The position numbers and the translations under genes were made by a program. Positions 6,236 to 12,495 of a stretch of DNA of 12,495 bases are shown in pieces; position 1 is the stretch's first letter, and every line of letters starts with the position of its first letter. Under the pieces are notes generated by a model. That model made no database searches, was not told the DNA's origin, and worked only from the letters and a program-made list of their open reading frames with translations. Origin of the DNA: Lachnospiraceae bacterium UBA1201 (GTDB taxonomy: Bacteria; Bacillota; Clostridia; Lachnospirales; Lachnospiraceae); NCBI GenBank assembly GCA_002309675.1, contig DBXX01000099.1, forward strand, positions 15,075-27,569. The letters are read 5' to 3'.

Positions 6236-8575
6236 ATGAAAAAAAGGAATTTAGTTTCAATGATTGCATTATCTGTGGTTTTAGCCATGGGTGGATGTAC
6301 CAGCGAAAAGAACCCGAAAAGTACGACGGAAGGCGCTACGCAAAACGTGTCGCAGAGCACAGCGGAGAATGTGTCGCAGAGTACGGCGGAGAGCGTGTCA
6401 CAGATCCCGGCGCAGAGTACGGCAGAGAATACGATCGAGGGTACGGCTACCGAGATCCAGGCAAAGTGGATCAACGATACCTGGTTCCCGGACGAGGTAT
6501 TTCAGAACTATATCCGAAATGCGTTTGATGAGAATGAAGATGACATCCTGGATAAATATGAGATTCTAGAGGTTCAGGAAATAGATGTGGACTATTTGGG
6601 CATCAAGAGTTTGAAGGGGATAGAGTACCTTACGAATCTGACATCCATCTCTTGCAGCGGAAATGATCTGACAGAACTGGACGTCAGCGAAAACCGTGAA
6701 CTGATCACTCTCGTATGTCCGGGAAATGCCCTGTCAGCTTTGGATTTGAAAAATAATACAAAGTTGAAGGAGCTGGTGGTAAATGACAGCGTAGAAGTAT
6801 CCGGAGCCGGAGAAAATGTTAAAGTTACCAGATTTTCAGCGGAAGAAGCCGAAAGGGAAAAAGATATCACGTTGATCCGCGAGGATGATCGGATCATCCA
6901 TGAAATCAATCTTGCTTGCTCGGCTGCCCTGGCGGATGAGAAATACTATATGGACGTGAATGATACTGCCGTGGTGACCGTGAACCCGCAGGGAGAGATC
7001 GAGGTTTCCGGATTCTCCGAACAGGGAGCTGATTTTGTGAAAGAAATATACCTCTGCGTGTATGGAAAGAGCGAGCCGGCAAATCTGTTCCGGTCCAAAG
7101 GATACAGAGAGGGTGGAAGCACGACGCTCGATTTCAAGTTTAATCATTCATTGTATTGCTGGGACTTCGTTGTCCAAAACGGCATTCACGATTCCCACTA
7201 TTATGTTGAAGATTATGACCCCGATAAGGTTTTAGAAACGAAAACTCCCGAGAATCCTACACAGGATGAAACAGGAAAGAAGACGAAGATCAAGGTGATG
7301 GCATTCGTGAAGGACGAGCAGTATATGATAAAGAAATATATCCAAATGCATCCGGAATTTGCTGAGAAGTACGACGTCCACTTCACATTTGTATCCACAG
7401 ATAATGGTGCGTATCAATACGCATTGGATTCGGCACTTCAAGATGAAGACGCGAATTCGCCGAACCTCTACATGGCGGAGGCGGCTTTCGTTAAGAAATA
7501 CACCACCGGCTCTGCATCCGGCTATGCATGCACATATGAGGATCTCGGTATCGATGTAGAGCAAAAGATAAAGGATGCCGGCATTGCAATGTATGTTGCA
7601 GATGTAACCCGAAGGGATGGTAAGGTCGTGGGTCTCTCTTATGAGGGAACCGGATGTGTATTCATCTACAACCGTGATGTTGCGAGAGATGTATTCGGTG
7701 ATGATAAGCCCGAAACCGTTCAGGCAGCGATCGGAACGGACTGGCATTCGTTCTTCGAGGCGGCAGAAAAATGCAAAGAGAAGGGATATGCGATCGTATC
7801 CGGCGACGGCGATATCTGGCACGCGATCGAGAACAGCGCTGACCATGGCTGGGTCGTAGACGGAAAACTGTACATTGACCCTAAGAGAGAGGCGTTCCTG
7901 AATTATGCCAAGATACTTAAGGATAATGATTACTCAAACGATACCAGGGACTGGACGGAAGGCTGGTTTGCCGATATGGCGGAGGCCGGACCTAAGAAGG
8001 TTCTCGGTTTTTACGGCCCTTCGTGGTTCATAAATTACACCCTCACCGATCACTGTAAATTAGAGTTTGATGATTGGTATTCACAAGATACTTTTGGAGA
8101 GTGGGGTGTATGCAGACCTAATGTTGCTTCCTTCTGGGGCGGCACGTGGCTGATCGCGAATAAGAACGTTCTGCAAAACGAGGAACTGAAGGCGGGCGTG
8201 CGGGAGTTGATCGAGTATATCACTCTCGATACATCCGCTACAGGTGTTCAGTATGAGAGGGCGAATGATCTGTTCGAAAACGAGTATGTGAATTATGATG
8301 ATCCTAACCTGGTCAAGCATGCGGCTACATCGTCTGTTGTTATGAAAAAATCCGATGGAAAAATGGGTATTTTGGGCGGACAGGACGCATTTCCGGTCTT
8401 TATTGAGGCCGATGCTGCGGCCAGGGGCGATAATCAGACCGAGTACGATGAATTCATTGGAACTTTTTGGAGGGATGCGGTCCGCGCATACACCAGCGGA
8501 GAATATACCCGTGAGGAAGCAATTCAGTGGTTTAAAGACTCATTGCGTCAATACGAGTACTTCATCGTCGAATAA
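6236..8575 (+). CDS. Lipoprotein: LRR domain fused to ABC-type solute-binding domain
   Basis: This is a 779-residue surface lipoprotein. The signal peptide ends in AMGGC, with lipidated Cys21. Residues about 34-65 are a Ser/Thr/Gln-rich linker of repeated NVSQSTAE phrases. Residues about 78-185 match clostridial leucine-rich-repeat proteins: WFPDEVFQNYIRNAF, an EF-hand-like DENEDDILDKYE, then repeats LTSISCSGNDLTELDVSEN and LVCPGNALSALDLKNN. Residues about 200-345 are unrecognised. From about 351 (KIKVMAFVKDEQ) to the end is a ~430-residue extracellular solute-binding domain of the carbohydrate ABC type (YEGTGCVFIYNRDV, FGEWGVCRPNVASFWGGTWLIA). No permease or ATPase gene is adjacent, so it may work with a distant transporter or act as a sensor or binder. 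The ribosome site AAAGGAAGG at 6223-6231 supports ATG 6236. The signal peptide resembles those of the lipoproteins at 8609 and 11940. Confidence 0.75.
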   Translation: MKKRNLVSMIALSVVLAMGGCTSEKNPKSTTEGATQNVSQSTAENVSQSTAESVSQIPAQSTAENTIEGTATEIQAKWINDTWFPDEVFQNYIRNAFDENEDDILDKYEILEVQEIDVDYLGIKSLKGIEYLTNLTSISCSGNDLTELDVSENRELITLVCPGNALSALDLKNNTKLKELVVNDSVEVSGAGENVKVTRFSAEEAEREKDITLIREDDRIIHEINLACSAALADEKYYMDVNDTAVVTVNPQGEIEVSGFSEQGADFVKEIYLCVYGKSEPANLFRSKGYREGGSTTLDFKFNHSLYCWDFVVQNGIHDSHYYVEDYDPDKVLETKTPENPTQDETGKKTKIKVMAFVKDEQYMIKKYIQMHPEFAEKYDVHFTFVSTDNGAYQYALDSALQDEDANSPNLYMAEAAFVKKYTTGSASGYACTYEDLGIDVEQKIKDAGIAMYVADVTRRDGKVVGLSYEGTGCVFIYNRDVARDVFGDDKPETVQAAIGTDWHSFFEAAEKCKEKGYAIVSGDGDIWHAIENSADHGWVVDGKLYIDPKREAFLNYAKILKDNDYSNDTRDWTEGWFADMAEAGPKKVLGFYGPSWFINYTLTDHCKLEFDDWYSQDTFGEWGVCRPNVASFWGGTWLIANKNVLQNEELKAGVRELIEYITLDTSATGVQYERANDLFENEYVNYDDPNLVKHAATSSVVMKKSDGKMGILGGQDAFPVFIEADAAARGDNQTEYDEFIGTFWRDAVRAYTSGEYTREEAIQWFKDSLRQYEYFIVE

Positions 8576-8608
8576 ACTGACTGCGTAACGGTGAGGAGAG
8601 AAACTATT

Positions 8609-8845
8609 ATGAAGAAGAGAATAGCAGTCTTGATGATCGCATTGTCCCTGACGCTGGCTTTCGGTGGCTGTTTCGGAAAGTGAAGATACGGCTTCACACT
8701 AAAGATCTCCCTTCAGGATGGGGAAAAAGTTGATGCAGAGGGATATATGAAGTATCCCGACGGGTATGGAGATTTCAAAAAAGAGTTAGAGGAGATCTGT
8801 CAGCCGTATGTGGATCAGGTGCTCACTGAAAATGCGCTGATGTGA
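8609..8845 (+). pseudogene. Decayed lipoprotein: signal peptide, in-frame stop, C-terminal remnant
   Basis: A good ribosome site (GAGGAGAG, 8593-8600) and ATG 8609 start a lipoprotein signal peptide, MKKRIAVLMIALSLTLAFGG, with Cys21. The frame stops at TGA 8681-8683 after 24 codons. Beyond the stop, the same frame continues to TGA 8843 with GFTLKISLQDGEKVDAEGY and a PDGY...FKKELEEI...PYVD segment. That segment matches the lipoprotein at 11940 at 24 of 42 positions from residue 129 of the latter. Relative to that paralogue about 100 codons between lipobox and C-terminus are missing. The two genes also share long DNA identity in the signal peptide, for example TGATGATCGCATTGTCCCTG. I read this as a pseudogene made by internal deletion plus a stop. 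A 24-residue lipopeptide could still be made. Confidence 0.8.
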
Positions 8846-8879
8846 CAAAAATCTTAAACCAACATAGGAGATAATAGAT

Positions 8880-9704
8880 ATGGAAAGAACAAAAATGTCG
8901 ATACAAGACTATCAGGAGACGGAGAATATCCTCGGAAAACTGCGGACGATCAATAAAGTTTTTTTGGCGGTCGAGAGCATAGCCTTCGTGCTCATATATC
9001 TGGTGTCGATCGGTAACAGTTTGGAAAGTGAATTATGTGAGAACATCATGGAATTCCTCAATGAACATGATACGATCCTGATGGCCATCTCGGTAAGTAT
9101 AATTGTCATAACGATATTGTATTATATACTTCTGATAAAGATACCGTTCCATGGCGCGGATTTCATTCTGGTCGGAATCGTGGGATTTGTATCACTCCTG
9201 TATGAGGGTAAGACCAGCTCTGCATCGAACGGCAATTCGTTGACTCCGGTGGTTACGGGGGCATTGATCTCGATCGCACTGGTCTTTATGTTCCGTAAAC
9301 TGTATTGTGATGCTATGGGCAAAATGACGGTAGATATGTCGGAGAGGGTCGGGAGATCCTGGAGGGGCCTGTGGAGATTATCACGTCTCACATGTATCAT
9401 ATCCGCTCTTGTAATCATTGTGTTAAAGTTTTACGCTCAGGGCTTGTATGACAGCCTGGATCGATGGAGCTACGATTACGGATCCACTTATACTACGTTT
9501 ATAATCGTCACGATCGTTGTCGCCGGTGCGACGATGGCACTCGATCTCATCATGAGAGCCAGAGAGATATACTGCCTGAAAATAACGCAGGAGGAGGTAC
9601 GTTCGAAACGTAACTCGATGCAGTCGATGGATTTTTCACGTCCGACAGGAACAACACGTCAGGGCGACCTGATGAAGCAATATGGCATGCGTGATGATAT
9701 ATAA
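8880..9704 (+). CDS. Hypothetical integral membrane protein
   Basis: I do not recognise this 274-residue protein. It has about six hydrophobic segments suited to membrane helices, near residues 27-45, 66-87, 93-109, 121-138, 168-187 and 204-225. The N-terminal 26 residues and the C-terminal ~48 residues are hydrophilic; the tail is rich in Arg/Lys/Ser and probably cytoplasmic. A polar loop lies at about 110-120 (KTSSASNGNS). No catalytic or transporter motif is visible. AGGAG at 8866-8870, 9 nt upstream, supports the start. It sits 34 bp after the decayed lipoprotein and ends just before a hairpin, so it may have been the last gene of a transcript starting at the LRR lipoprotein. Any link to the following sigma factor is only positional. 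Confidence 0.7.
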   Translation: MERTKMSIQDYQETENILGKLRTINKVFLAVESIAFVLIYLVSIGNSLESELCENIMEFLNEHDTILMAISVSIIVITILYYILLIKIPFHGADFILVGIVGFVSLLYEGKTSSASNGNSLTPVVTGALISIALVFMFRKLYCDAMGKMTVDMSERVGRSWRGLWRLSRLTCIISALVIIVLKFYAQGLYDSLDRWSYDYGSTYTTFIIVTIVVAGATMALDLIMRAREIYCLKITQEEVRSKRNSMQSMDFSRPTGTTRQGDLMKQYGMRDDI

Positions 9705-9711
9705 GAAAACC

Positions 9712-9729
9712 GGAGCCCGAAAGGGCTCC
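9712..9729 (+). terminator. Hairpin after the membrane protein gene
   Basis: GGAGCCC and GGGCTCC form a perfect 7-bp stem capped by a GAAA tetraloop, starting 8 nt after the stop codon. On the + strand it is followed by CGATAAAAATTT, a poor U-run. On the minus strand it is followed by GGTTTTCTTAT. It probably ends the upstream transcript and separates it from the ECF promoter at 9750, but it is not an ideal intrinsic terminator. Confidence 0.55.
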
Positions 9730-9749
9730 CGATAAAAATTTAAAAAACC

Positions 9750-9776
9750 TGTAAGGTTTCACCTGCGAACTTCGTC
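9750..9776 (+). promoter_or_regulatory. Predicted ECF-type promoter of the sigma gene
   Basis: TGTAAG at 9750-9755 and CGTC at 9773-9776 are separated by 17 bp. This matches the general pattern of Gram-positive ECF promoters (TGNAAC, 16-17 bp, CGTC or CGTA). The expected transcript start near 9783 leaves a leader of roughly 75 nt before ATG 9857. A promoter of this type directly in front of an ECF gene implies self-activation. Confidence 0.6.
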
Positions 9777-9789
9777 TTTATAGGTGAAA
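9757..9789 (+). promoter_or_regulatory. Inverted repeat spanning the sigma promoter
   Basis: TTTCACCT at 9757-9764 and AGGTGAAA at 9782-9789 are perfect inverted copies separated by 17 bp. They bracket the -10 element, so most of the left arm would not be transcribed from the predicted start. A DNA operator for a dimeric repressor or activator fits better than an RNA hairpin. No dedicated DNA-binding regulator other than the sigma factor is encoded next to it. Confidence 0.4.
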
Positions 9790-9791
9790 GG

Positions 9792-9829
9792 CTTGTTGCA
9801 AAGACCGATCAGCAAGTGCCCGAAGGCAC
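9792..9829 (+). other. Structured leader of the sigma mRNA
   Basis: Two small hairpins are possible in the leader. CTTGTTG 9792-9798 can pair with CAGCAAG 9810-9816 (one G-U pair), and GTGCC 9816-9820 with GGCAC 9825-9829 around CGAA. They share one base, so they would compete or stack. Neither resembles a known riboswitch class. The ribosome site GAAGGAG at 9841-9847 stays free. Confidence 0.35.
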
Positions 9830-9856
9830 AATAACCAGACGAAGGAGTTTATCGGC

Positions 9857-10426
9857 ATGATGGAAGATGGAAAGATCATCGAGCTATACTTTGAGCGAGA
9901 CGAGCGCGCGCTTGTGGAGACATCCGACAAATACGGAAACTATTGCCGGAGTATAGCACGAAATATTTTGAATGATGATGAGGCGGCGAAGGAATGCTTC
10001 AATGATACATTGTTTCGCACCTGGAACGCCATTCCTCCGCAGAAGCCGAACTGCCTGTCGTCGTTCCTGGGAAAGATCACGCGTAACCTTTCCCTGACAC
10101 GTTTGCGAGCGGACAATGCGGCAAAGCGCGGCGGCGGCGAGGCCGTTGCGGCGATCGACGAATTGGAAGAATGTGTAACGGATAACACCCAGAAGAAAGA
10201 GGAGCAGATCGTGGATGACATGGTCATCCGGGAAGTGATCAACCGTTTTCTCGCCGGATTATCCGAGCAAAACCGTCGGATCTTCGTCCGCCGGTACTGG
10301 TATTTCAGTTCGGTGAAACAGATCGCCGACGCGGACGGTTTGTCCGAGAGTAACGTCATGACGAGCCTTTCCCGTATTCGAGAGAAACTCAAGAAAGAAT
10401 TGGAGAAAGCAGGTGTTGTTTTATGA
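9857..10426 (+). CDS. RNA polymerase ECF-type sigma factor
   Basis: This is a 189-residue sigma-70 family factor of the extracytoplasmic-function group. It redirects RNA polymerase to special promoters, usually after an envelope signal. Region 2 spans about residues 5-90, with DDEAAKECFNDTLFRTWNAIPP (residues 40-61) in regions 2.2-2.4 and FLGKITRNLSLTRLRA after it. Region 4 spans about 130-183, with LSEQNRRIFVRRYW, SVKQIADADGLSESNVMTSL as the helix-turn-helix, and a basic end. The variable linker between the domains is acidic, as usual. ATG 9857 lies 9 nt after GAAGGAG; Met2 at 9860 is an alternative. The stop overlaps the next gene by 4 bp (ATGA), the normal layout for a sigma/anti-sigma pair. 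A predicted self-recognised promoter lies at 9750. Confidence 0.92.
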   Translation: MMEDGKIIELYFERDERALVETSDKYGNYCRSIARNILNDDEAAKECFNDTLFRTWNAIPPQKPNCLSSFLGKITRNLSLTRLRADNAAKRGGGEAVAAIDELEECVTDNTQKKEEQIVDDMVIREVINRFLAGLSEQNRRIFVRRYWYFSSVKQIADADGLSESNVMTSLSRIREKLKKELEKAGVVL

Positions 10427-11697
10427 GTAAGGATAAGAGAACCGATCATCTGACCGATCTGATCGGTGAGATCGACGAGAAGTACATTCTTGAAGCAAAA
10501 CTTCCGGAAGAAACGCTGAAACAAAAGAAAGAGCAGCGTGGTACTACACCGGTCGTTGTCAATAGCAAAGCGAAGGCTGAGAAAGACGCAACGATCCCGT
10601 TTGCAGCGGGAACTGCGCCTGAGGAGCTTGAGATCGAGAGAGCCGTCCGCCCGACGAAGAACCGCAAGGTCTTTTCGATCGTGCGCGTAGCTACGGGTAT
10701 CTCGTTGATGGCTGCTGCGGCACTGTTGTTCATTTTCCTCTGGAAACCTACGCGTGGCGGTAATCCCGGCGCGAGCACCGAGGTAGCATTTAACCAGACG
10801 ACCGCAGATGTGACCCAGTCGACGGAAGGATCGAGCGACCACGAAACATCGGCGTTGATTGAGAGCGAGAAGTCTACGGAGACCGAACTTGCACTGATCG
10901 ATCCGAACGAGACGATCGCGGTGGATCCGACTGCAGAGATCACGGATGTGTGGACCACAAAAGACGGGCTCACCTTCGTACCGTCGGAGCCGGAACCTGA
11001 TACTGAGGCACCGACCCAGGCTCCTGTTGTGGAACCGACCCAGAAGCCTACAGAGGGCACAAGTGAGCCGGCAGAGAGAAATAACAAAGTGATCCGCTTC
11101 GGTTTCTTCGATCAGGACAACGATCCGTCGAACATGGAACCGATCGAGTGGTATGTTCTGGATCAGAAGGATGGAAAGATGCTGATCGTCAGCAAGGAGA
11201 TTCTGGATTTCCGCGCATATGATGACGGTACCCACACGACATGGGCCGACAGCACGCTTCGTGCATGGCTGAATTCGGAGTTCTTAAACACAGCATTTTC
11301 CGCAGAGGAAAAGGCGAAGATCTTTGATACCACAAATGAGACGATCGGATCGATCGTTGAGGATACGGTTGGCTCTTCGACATCTACCGAGAAGGTTTTC
11401 ATTCTGTCCAAAGAAGACGTCCTTCAGTATTATGTGGAGACCCCGCACTGCACGATCTATGCTCTCGAAGCGCCTGAATTAAGAGGAGACTATATGCCTT
11501 GGATCGTGGATGCAGAGGATCAGAACTGGTATAACTGTTGGGCACGCACCAATGGCGGATCTGAGGCCGGCATCGCAAGAGGCTACAATGCTGCAGCTAT
11601 CGATAATAGTGGAGATGAGATTTTCTCTAAGACAACGACTAAACTCGCAGGCGTACGTCCCGCTATGTGGATCGACGCATCTGCTATTGCAGACTGA
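10423..11697 (+). CDS. Probable anti-sigma factor with extracytoplasmic DUF6273 domain
   Basis: The gene encodes a 424-residue single-pass membrane protein. The cytoplasmic part, residues 1-85, begins with a charged segment, DHLTDLIGEIDEKYILEA, common at the start of membrane partners of clostridial ECF factors. One membrane helix lies at about 86-107. A long Ser/Thr/Glu/Pro linker (about 110-222, including EAPTQAP and KPTEG) leads to a C-terminal domain at about 224-424 that I recognise as DUF6273: IEWYVLDQKDGKMLIVSKE, then TTWADSTLRAWLNSEFLNTA, VFILSKEDVL and GVRPAMWI. DUF6273 has no defined function; a ligand or cell-wall sensing role here is inference. No zinc-type HxxxCxxC anti-sigma motif is seen. 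The 4-bp overlap with the sigma gene implies coupled translation and stoichiometric binding. A strong terminator follows 50 bp downstream. Confidence 0.8.
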   Translation: MSKDKRTDHLTDLIGEIDEKYILEAKLPEETLKQKKEQRGTTPVVVNSKAKAEKDATIPFAAGTAPEELEIERAVRPTKNRKVFSIVRVATGISLMAAAALLFIFLWKPTRGGNPGASTEVAFNQTTADVTQSTEGSSDHETSALIESEKSTETELALIDPNETIAVDPTAEITDVWTTKDGLTFVPSEPEPDTEAPTQAPVVEPTQKPTEGTSEPAERNNKVIRFGFFDQDNDPSNMEPIEWYVLDQKDGKMLIVSKEILDFRAYDDGTHTTWADSTLRAWLNSEFLNTAFSAEEKAKIFDTTNETIGSIVEDTVGSSTSTEKVFILSKEDVLQYYVETPHCTIYALEAPELRGDYMPWIVDAEDQNWYNCWARTNGGSEAGIARGYNAAAIDNSGDEIFSKTTTKLAGVRPAMWIDASAIAD

Positions 11698-11749
11698 CGT
11701 GTCTGTATGAAACGAGATAGCAGAAGCCGATATTATAAAACAAAATACG

Positions 11750-11790
11750 ACCGGCCGGCACGATCTTTTAGATCGCGCCGGCCGGTTTTT
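11750..11790 (+). terminator. Intrinsic terminator of the sigma/anti-sigma operon
   Basis: Arms 11750-11766 and 11770-11786 form a 17-position stem, GC-rich at the base (ACCGGCCGGC with GCCGGCCGGT), with one A-C mismatch at 11760/11776 and a TTT loop. A run of five T at 11786-11790 follows immediately. This is a textbook Rho-independent terminator on the + strand. Confidence 0.92.
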
Positions 11791-11799
11791 GCTTTCCTA

Positions 11800-11808
11800 T
11801 GGTATAAT
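11800..11808 (+). promoter_or_regulatory. Extended -10 promoter
   Basis: TGGTATAAT is a perfect extended -10 (TGn plus TATAAT). No matching -35 is possible because the terminator stem lies 17 bp upstream, but extended -10 promoters do not need one. It would give a basal, housekeeping transcript of the lipoprotein at 11940. Confidence 0.5.
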
Positions 11809-11846
11809 AGGTGCGTGTACCCCTGAATCTTTCTTCAGATTTTCTG

Positions 11847-11871
11847 TGTAAGGTTCTTTTGCAAAAGCGGT
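11847..11871 (+). promoter_or_regulatory. Second ECF-like promoter, in front of the last lipoprotein
   Basis: TGTAAGGTTC at 11847-11856 matches the sigma gene promoter at 9750 except for one missing T. CGGT at 11868-11871 stands 15 nt after the TGTAAG hexamer as a weaker -10 (CGTC in the sigma promoter). Both promoters are followed by GTGAAAGGC at nearly the same distance: 34 nt from the TGTAAG start at 9750 and 33 nt here. A perfect palindrome, CTTTTGCAAAAG (11856-11867), fills the spacer. Confidence 0.5.
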
Positions 11872-11891
11872 GTAGATTAGTGAAAGGCAAT

Positions 11892-11910
11892 GGAACGCTG
11901 ATGACGTTCC
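11892..11910 (+). other. Small hairpin in the lipoprotein leader
   Basis: GGAACG at 11892-11897 pairs perfectly with CGTTCC at 11905-11910 around a CTGATGA loop. It lies 13 nt before the ribosome site GGAGGAG at 11924-11930. It could stabilise the message; no known regulatory RNA class is recognised. Confidence 0.35.
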
Positions 11911-11939
11911 GAAAAGACCTTCGGGAGGAGAAAAAAATT

Positions 11940-12495
11940 ATGATGAAGAAGAGAATAGCAGCAGTGATGATCGCATTGTCCCTGACATTCATGTTGGGAG
12001 GATGTAAGGAGGGACCGTCCGACGCAGTTACCACGCAGGAAACTGCCCAGACGGAGACGAAAAGTTCGATGACGGAATTAGTATTTCGCGGTTCCCCGGC
12101 AAACTATCAGGTAGTTTTTGCTGACTCTGTAACTGTGAAGATCCAGAGGCTGAACCAGATGCTTCCTTTCCCGGATCCGGATACAGCAGGATACTATACT
12201 GCGACCCTGGAGTTGGATGCCGAGAGTGCATCGAGGATCGCCGCTTTGTATGAGAAGTACGACATGGCTAAATGGAATGGATTTACCAAGGCAGTTGGCG
12301 AGACAGTCGCACCTGACAGTATCGGTTTTTTACTCAGGGTAGTGTTTCAGAATGGGGAAGAGATGAAAGCGGAAGGCTACGAGAGATGCCCGGATGGCTA
12401 TAAGGAGTTCAAAACGGAACTGGACGAGATCATGAAGCCATATGTGGATCGTATGATGGATGAGTTTGAGGAGATCGGCTCAATAGAGTATTTTA
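11940..12495 (+). CDS. Lipoprotein of unknown function (3' end outside window)
   Basis: An open frame of 185 codons runs off the window end. The signal peptide MMKKRIAAVMIALSLTFMLG is followed by a good lipobox, LGGC, with lipidated Cys22. A short Thr/Glu/Gln spacer (about 28-43) leads to a folded domain from about 47, including VTVKIQRLNQMLPFPDPDT and YTATLELDAESASRIAALYE. The C-terminal part visible here carries GFLLRVVFQNGEEM and PDGYKEFKTELDEIMKPYVD. I do not recognise the family. The decayed gene at 8609 is a paralogue, so this family was present at least twice in the locus. GGAGGAG at 11924-11930 is 9 nt before ATG 11940; the next ATG (11943) is also possible and aligns with the paralogue's start. 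Upstream lie an extended -10 and an ECF-like promoter. Confidence 0.8.
   Translation, partial: MMKKRIAAVMIALSLTFMLGGCKEGPSDAVTTQETAQTETKSSMTELVFRGSPANYQVVFADSVTVKIQRLNQMLPFPDPDTAGYYTATLELDAESASRIAALYEKYDMAKWNGFTKAVGETVAPDSIGFLLRVVFQNGEEMKAEGYERCPDGYKEFKTELDEIMKPYVDRMMDEFEEIGSIEYF

Noticed and set aside
8681..8683. TGA read as selenocysteine or as a recoded sense codon
   Set aside because: The paralogue has no Cys at this place, about 100 codons are missing around it, and TGA ends several intact genes here (trmL, sigma, anti-sigma), so the standard code applies. No SECIS-like hairpin was evident.
9940..11235. 431-codon minus-strand open frame opposite the sigma/anti-sigma genes
   Set aside because: The forward genes have clear family motifs, ribosome sites and a 4-bp overlap. 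The reverse product is Arg/Leu-rich without recognisable domains, the usual shadow of a GC-rich coding strand.
11892..11920. CTGATGA followed by GAAA, resembling hammerhead ribozyme core motifs
   Set aside because: Between the two motifs lies only CGTTCC, which cannot fold into stem II, and the other stems are missing. CTGATGA is simply the loop of the GGAACG/CGTTCC hairpin.

Overview
The window looks like chromosomal DNA from a Gram-positive clostridial bacterium, most likely Lachnospiraceae or a close relative. The evidence is tandem secreted VanW proteins, lipoproteins with LGGC-type lipoboxes, purine-rich Shine-Dalgarno sites, a clostridial-type ECF sigma factor paired with a DUF6273 membrane protein, and a leucine-rich-repeat type typical of gut Clostridia. 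The family assignment is inference from protein character, not a database match. All supported genes are on the + strand, and TAA and TGA both serve as ordinary stops.

Region 1 (1-6024) is a tightly packed, apparently co-transcribed block. It starts with the 3' part of one VanW-family surface protein, followed by a complete paralogous VanW protein, both with low-complexity Pro/Thr- or Lys/Glu-rich tails. Next come an AIR-synthase/HypE-like protein, an Lrp/AsnC regulator overlapping a PLP aminotransferase by 4 bp, and the tRNA wobble methyltransferase TrmL. Gaps between genes are 24 bp or less. The cytoplasmic genes look like housekeeping or amino-acid metabolism; the VanW proteins act at the envelope.

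Region 2 (6025-9704) is more accessory. The 211-bp gap holds two hairpins, one a REP-like palindrome with GGGGACGG/CCGTCCCC arms, then a phased direct repeat and a promoter. A large lipoprotein follows that joins a leucine-rich-repeat domain to an ABC-type sugar-binding domain, with no permease genes beside it. Then come a decayed lipoprotein (signal peptide, in-frame stop, C-terminal remnant) and an unrecognised six-helix membrane protein.

Region 3 (9705-12495) carries an ECF sigma factor overlapped by 4 bp by its probable anti-sigma factor, a single-pass membrane protein with an extracytoplasmic DUF6273 domain. A strong terminator and a further lipoprotein, cut by the window end, follow. 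This last lipoprotein is the intact paralogue of the decayed one at 8609. A TGTAAGGTT(T)C element followed by a CG-containing -10 precedes both the sigma gene and the last lipoprotein, and a similar element precedes the LRR/solute-binding lipoprotein. The simplest reading is a small self-activating ECF regulon controlling surface lipoproteins, with the DUF6273 protein as the envelope sensor.
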